From: an uncultured Paracoccaceae bacterium
GTDB lineage: Bacteria; Pseudomonadota; Alphaproteobacteria; Rhodobacterales; Rhodobacteraceae
Assembly: GCA_947498985.1 (NCBI GenBank)
Contig: CANMMF010000017.1
Location: 1-54,020 of the forward strand
Direction: 5' to 3'
Length of the DNA: 54,020 nt
Shown here: piece after piece, positions 52,037-54,020 of the stretch
How positions within the stretch are numbered: position 1 is the stretch's first letter
Layout of the letters: every line of letters begins with the position of its first letter
Made by a program: the position numbers and the translations under genes
The notes under the pieces: model-generated
What the model saw: only the letters and a program-made list of their open reading frames with translations
What the model was told of the DNA's origin: nothing
Databases searched by the model: none

Positions 52037-52772
52037 ATGGTTGATTGTTTGGACGTCACCGCCGCGGCTGACGACGCTTGGGAACAGGCGGTTCAGCGGG
52101 AAGCGGTGATCCGTCAGCTGACCAGTCAACCGCGTGTCTCGCGCGCTGAGTTCCTCGCGGCGTGCCGAGAGCTAGGGGGCAAACGTTCCCGCCTTTATGA
52201 ACCGATCCGCTCCTACAAGGCGCGCCCTCTCACCAGTTCGCTTCTGGCGTCTTCGGCCGGAACGCAAACCGGGAGCCGCCGCCTGCCGGATGAGATCGAA
52301 AAGGAGGGTGCGGCGCGACGGCATCCACCTGTTCGGTCTGCGCTATTGGGACGACATCCTGAGCCTGTGGGCTGGCCAGCAAGGCCGTCGACGGCGCGTC
52401 GCATATGATCCGCGCGACCTTTCGACCGTGTTCGTGCGCGATCCGGACGGCCAAAGGTATCCGGCGAGGTTCGCGGATCTGTAGCATCCGCCGATCGCCC
52501 TGTCCGAGCATCGTCGCGCGCAGACGATCCTGCGAGAGCGTGGACGGTCCCTGGAGGATGAGGATCTGAACTTCGAGGTGATCGAGGAGCAACGTGCGCT
52601 TGTCGAAGCGGCCTCGGCGCGGACGCGGGAAGCGAGGCGGACGACCGAACGCCGTGAGCGGGCGCTTGATGGTACTGCCGCAGATGAGGTTGATGTCGGG
52701 GATCACGTCCCCGAGGCAAATGAAAACGCGCTCAGGAGCCATCCCGGGTTCGAAGTGGAGGAATGGTCGTGA
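52037..52772 (+). pseudogene. tniA: tniA (Mu-type DDE transposase), internally deleted
   Basis: The first frame (from the ATG at 52037) holds an N-terminal helix-turn-helix-like part of TniA: VIRQLTSQPRVSRAEFLAAC, then SRLYEPIRSYKARPLTSSLL. Near 52290-52320 it gives way to another frame with the C-terminal Mu-transposase barrel: GIHLFGLRYWDDILSLWAG, RVAYDPRDLSTVFVRDPDG, QRYPARFADL. A TAG at 52482-52484 interrupts this frame, and C-terminal sequence continues in frame (SEHRRAQTILRERG) to 52772. Full TniA is about 550 residues; the central DDE core is missing. So it cannot encode an active transposase. Confidence 0.75.
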
Positions 52773-53188
52773 CGGCTAGCAGTGCATTCGATCATCTCGA
52801 TCCGGCCTTTCGGAGATTTGCAGACCTGCCGGATGAAGAGCGGATCGCCTGGATCCGGGCCGACCGCTGGATCGGCTTCGATCAGGCAGGGAAGGCCCTT
52901 GCACGGTTGGACAACCTGCTGACTTACCCTCCTCGTGACCGGATGCCGTGCCTGTCGATCTACGGCGATACCGGCATGGGCAAGACCACGATCGTGCGCA
53001 AGTTCGAACGAGCGCATCCGCCCAAGTTCTGCCAGGCCAAGGGTGTCGATCGCCGTCCGGTGGTGGTGGCGCAAGTGCCATCGGAGCCCATCGAGCGCGA
53101 TCACTACCGCGAATTCCTGGCGGCCACTCTTATAAATTCCTCTACAGAATCTCATGGACCCCGCTCGGTTTTTCAGGGAAGTGCTTGA
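52763..53188 (+). pseudogene. tniB: tniB (AAA+ transposition ATPase), truncated
   Basis: The first 120 residues match TniB: RFADLPDEERIAWIRADRWI, the Walker A GDTGMGKTTIVRKFER (about residues 68-83) and RPVVVAQVPSEP. Similarity ends at about LAATL (53132), after which an unrelated tail leads to a stop at 53188. Walker B and the sensor regions are gone (family length about 300). Its ATG overlaps the tniA stop, as usual for the pair. The sequence directly after it (53133-53361) is non-coding and AT-richer. Confidence 0.75.
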
Positions 53189-53361
53189 ATCTCATAATTC
53201 CGGTCATCCGACATCGTTTTGGGTGTTTCGCTCATGTGTCTGAGCTTATCCAAAATATGTCTGATAAGGCAAACTTATTGGACGTAGCAGGGAGCCGCAG
53301 GGTGGGGCGGTTTCTACGCTATATTGTGACCAAAAGCGCCGTGACAGGATAGTCTTGTGGC
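53189..53361. other. Short AT-rich gap before the DUF1403 gene
   Basis: No gene is seen. TATGTCTGATAA at 53256-53267 matches in 11 of 12 positions the inverted sequence TTATCGGACATA at 52000-52011. GAATCTCAT occurs at 53149-53157 and 53186-53194. These could be end repeats of the tni-type element. The gap must also hold the promoter for the downstream DUF1403 gene. Confidence 0.4.
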
Positions 53362-54020
53362 ATGACCTATGTCCCGGCCAACATCACAGGCAGCTTCGAC
53401 ACACTACCCCGGATGCCGTCCTGGGTCACCTCGGCGCGGCCCGAAACCCCTGAAGATTTGGCGTTTTTGTCCGGGGCCACCCTCAGCCACCTGCATCTGG
53501 TGCTGAGCCGGGACGACGTCCCCCAGACCTTGCTCCGCGCGCGGTTGGTATTGCGCGCCGCAGAGGGCTGCGTGACGCACCAAGGACGCCCGGTACGGGC
53601 GTCAGATCTGCGCGATGCCGTGGCGTTTCTGCAGCTTGGCGACAGCCCGGGTCCGGCGGGCGAGGTCTATCTCCTTTGGCAGCAGGCAGTGAAGCGGCCG
53701 ATCTCGGTGAAGGCGCTGCATCGGGCACTGCCCGAAGTCCAAGCGGAGCAGATCGGCATTTGGCTTGATGCAGGGCAGGGGGCACCGGTCCCGCGTGCTT
53801 CGGCGGTGCTGCAAGCCGTGGTCGAGGACCGACCCCGAGACCTTACCGCGCGCCTGCTGCTCGCGGACGCTGCACTGGCACAAGCGCTCAGGTGGAGCCA
53901 TGTCCTGCTGCTCCTGGCGCTCGGCCTCAAGCGCGGCGATTATCACCCCCACATGAGTGGTCCAACTTGGTTGTTAGTGCATGACAGGCCTTTGGTCCAT
54001 CTGAACGATGGCTTCTGGCG
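53362..54020 (+). CDS. DUF1403 family protein (partial, runs off the window)
   Basis: An ATG at 53362 opens a frame of at least 219 codons. The start MTYVPANITGSFDTLPRMPS and later LSGATLSHLHLVLSRDDVPQ, GPAGEVYLLWQQAVKRPISV and KALHRALPEVQAEQIGIWLD match DUF1403, a family common on roseobacter plasmids near replication genes and without known function. Family proteins are about 300 residues. After LALGLKRGDY (about residue 190) the sequence turns into HPHMSGPTWLLVHDRP, which does not look like the usual continuation, so the gene may be interrupted by an insertion near 53940. This cannot be settled inside the window. Confidence 0.75.
   Translation, partial: MTYVPANITGSFDTLPRMPSWVTSARPETPEDLAFLSGATLSHLHLVLSRDDVPQTLLRARLVLRAAEGCVTHQGRPVRASDLRDAVAFLQLGDSPGPAGEVYLLWQQAVKRPISVKALHRALPEVQAEQIGIWLDAGQGAPVPRASAVLQAVVEDRPRDLTARLLLADAALAQALRWSHVLLLLALGLKRGDYHPHMSGPTWLLVHDRPLVHLNDGFW

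Overview
The window looks like part of a large accessory replicon (plasmid or chromid) of a marine alphaproteobacterium, most probably Rhodobacterales (the Roseobacter group). The grounds are a complete repABC replication and partition operon near the right end, two tripartite tricarboxylate (TTT) uptake systems, secreted RTX/Hint proteins, a DUF1403 gene, GC-rich coding sequence and many decayed insertion sequences. This placement rests on gene content and recognisable families only; no database search was run.

Layout. (1) 1-3.8 kb: a Hint-domain protein and an SdrD-type repeat adhesin, both on the minus strand. (2) 3.8-6.9 kb: a decaying sugar or sugar-acid catabolic operon (Gfo/Idh/MocA pseudogene, intact SDR, amidohydrolase stub), broken by IS256, IS630 and IS5-type remnants. 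(3) 6.9-13.8 kb: two overlapping IclR regulators divergent from tctC-tctB-tctA, then a gamma-glutamyltransferase-like gene and a DUF599 membrane protein. (4) 14.2-18.7 kb: a second TTT system (tctC-tctB-tctA) downstream of a GntR/UTRA regulator and divergent from an amidohydrolase. (5) 18.8-22.6 kb: a 1272-residue RTX protein with a C-terminal Hint domain. (6) 22.6-25.9 kb: IS scars, an orphan phnM whose 5' side is an IS3 orfA fragment, and a sugar-isomerase pseudogene. (7) 25.9-45 kb: a catabolic or modifying island. It holds an AhpD-like protein, a DoeB-like M14 deacylase, a four-gene amino-acid ABC importer, a NicX/M29-like protein and a LysR regulator. Five different O2-activating enzymes follow (Rieske oxygenase, membrane di-iron desaturase with its own Rieske ferredoxin, TauD/TfdA, P450, PhyH), with a scrap of N-formylglutamate deformylase, and then a five-gene Opp/Dpp-type importer. 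(8) 45-50 kb: the replication region, with 16-22 bp palindromes (candidate parS), repC, a candidate antisense RNA in the repB-repC gap, repB and repA. (9) 50-54 kb: a vapBC toxin-antitoxin pair, a tyrosine recombinase, decayed tniA-tniB, and a DUF1403 gene that runs off the end.

How the genes may work together. The two TTT systems and two ABC importers each sit beside a dedicated regulator or hydrolase, so the replicon looks like a set of uptake-plus-processing modules for organic acids, acylated amino acids and peptides. The least explained part is the 33.4-39.3 kb oxygenase cluster. Five mechanistically unrelated oxygenases lie between an amino-acid importer with an N-acyl deacylase and a peptide importer, and no reductase is visible. 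I regard this as the best candidate for an undescribed pathway, but its substrate cannot be read from the sequence.
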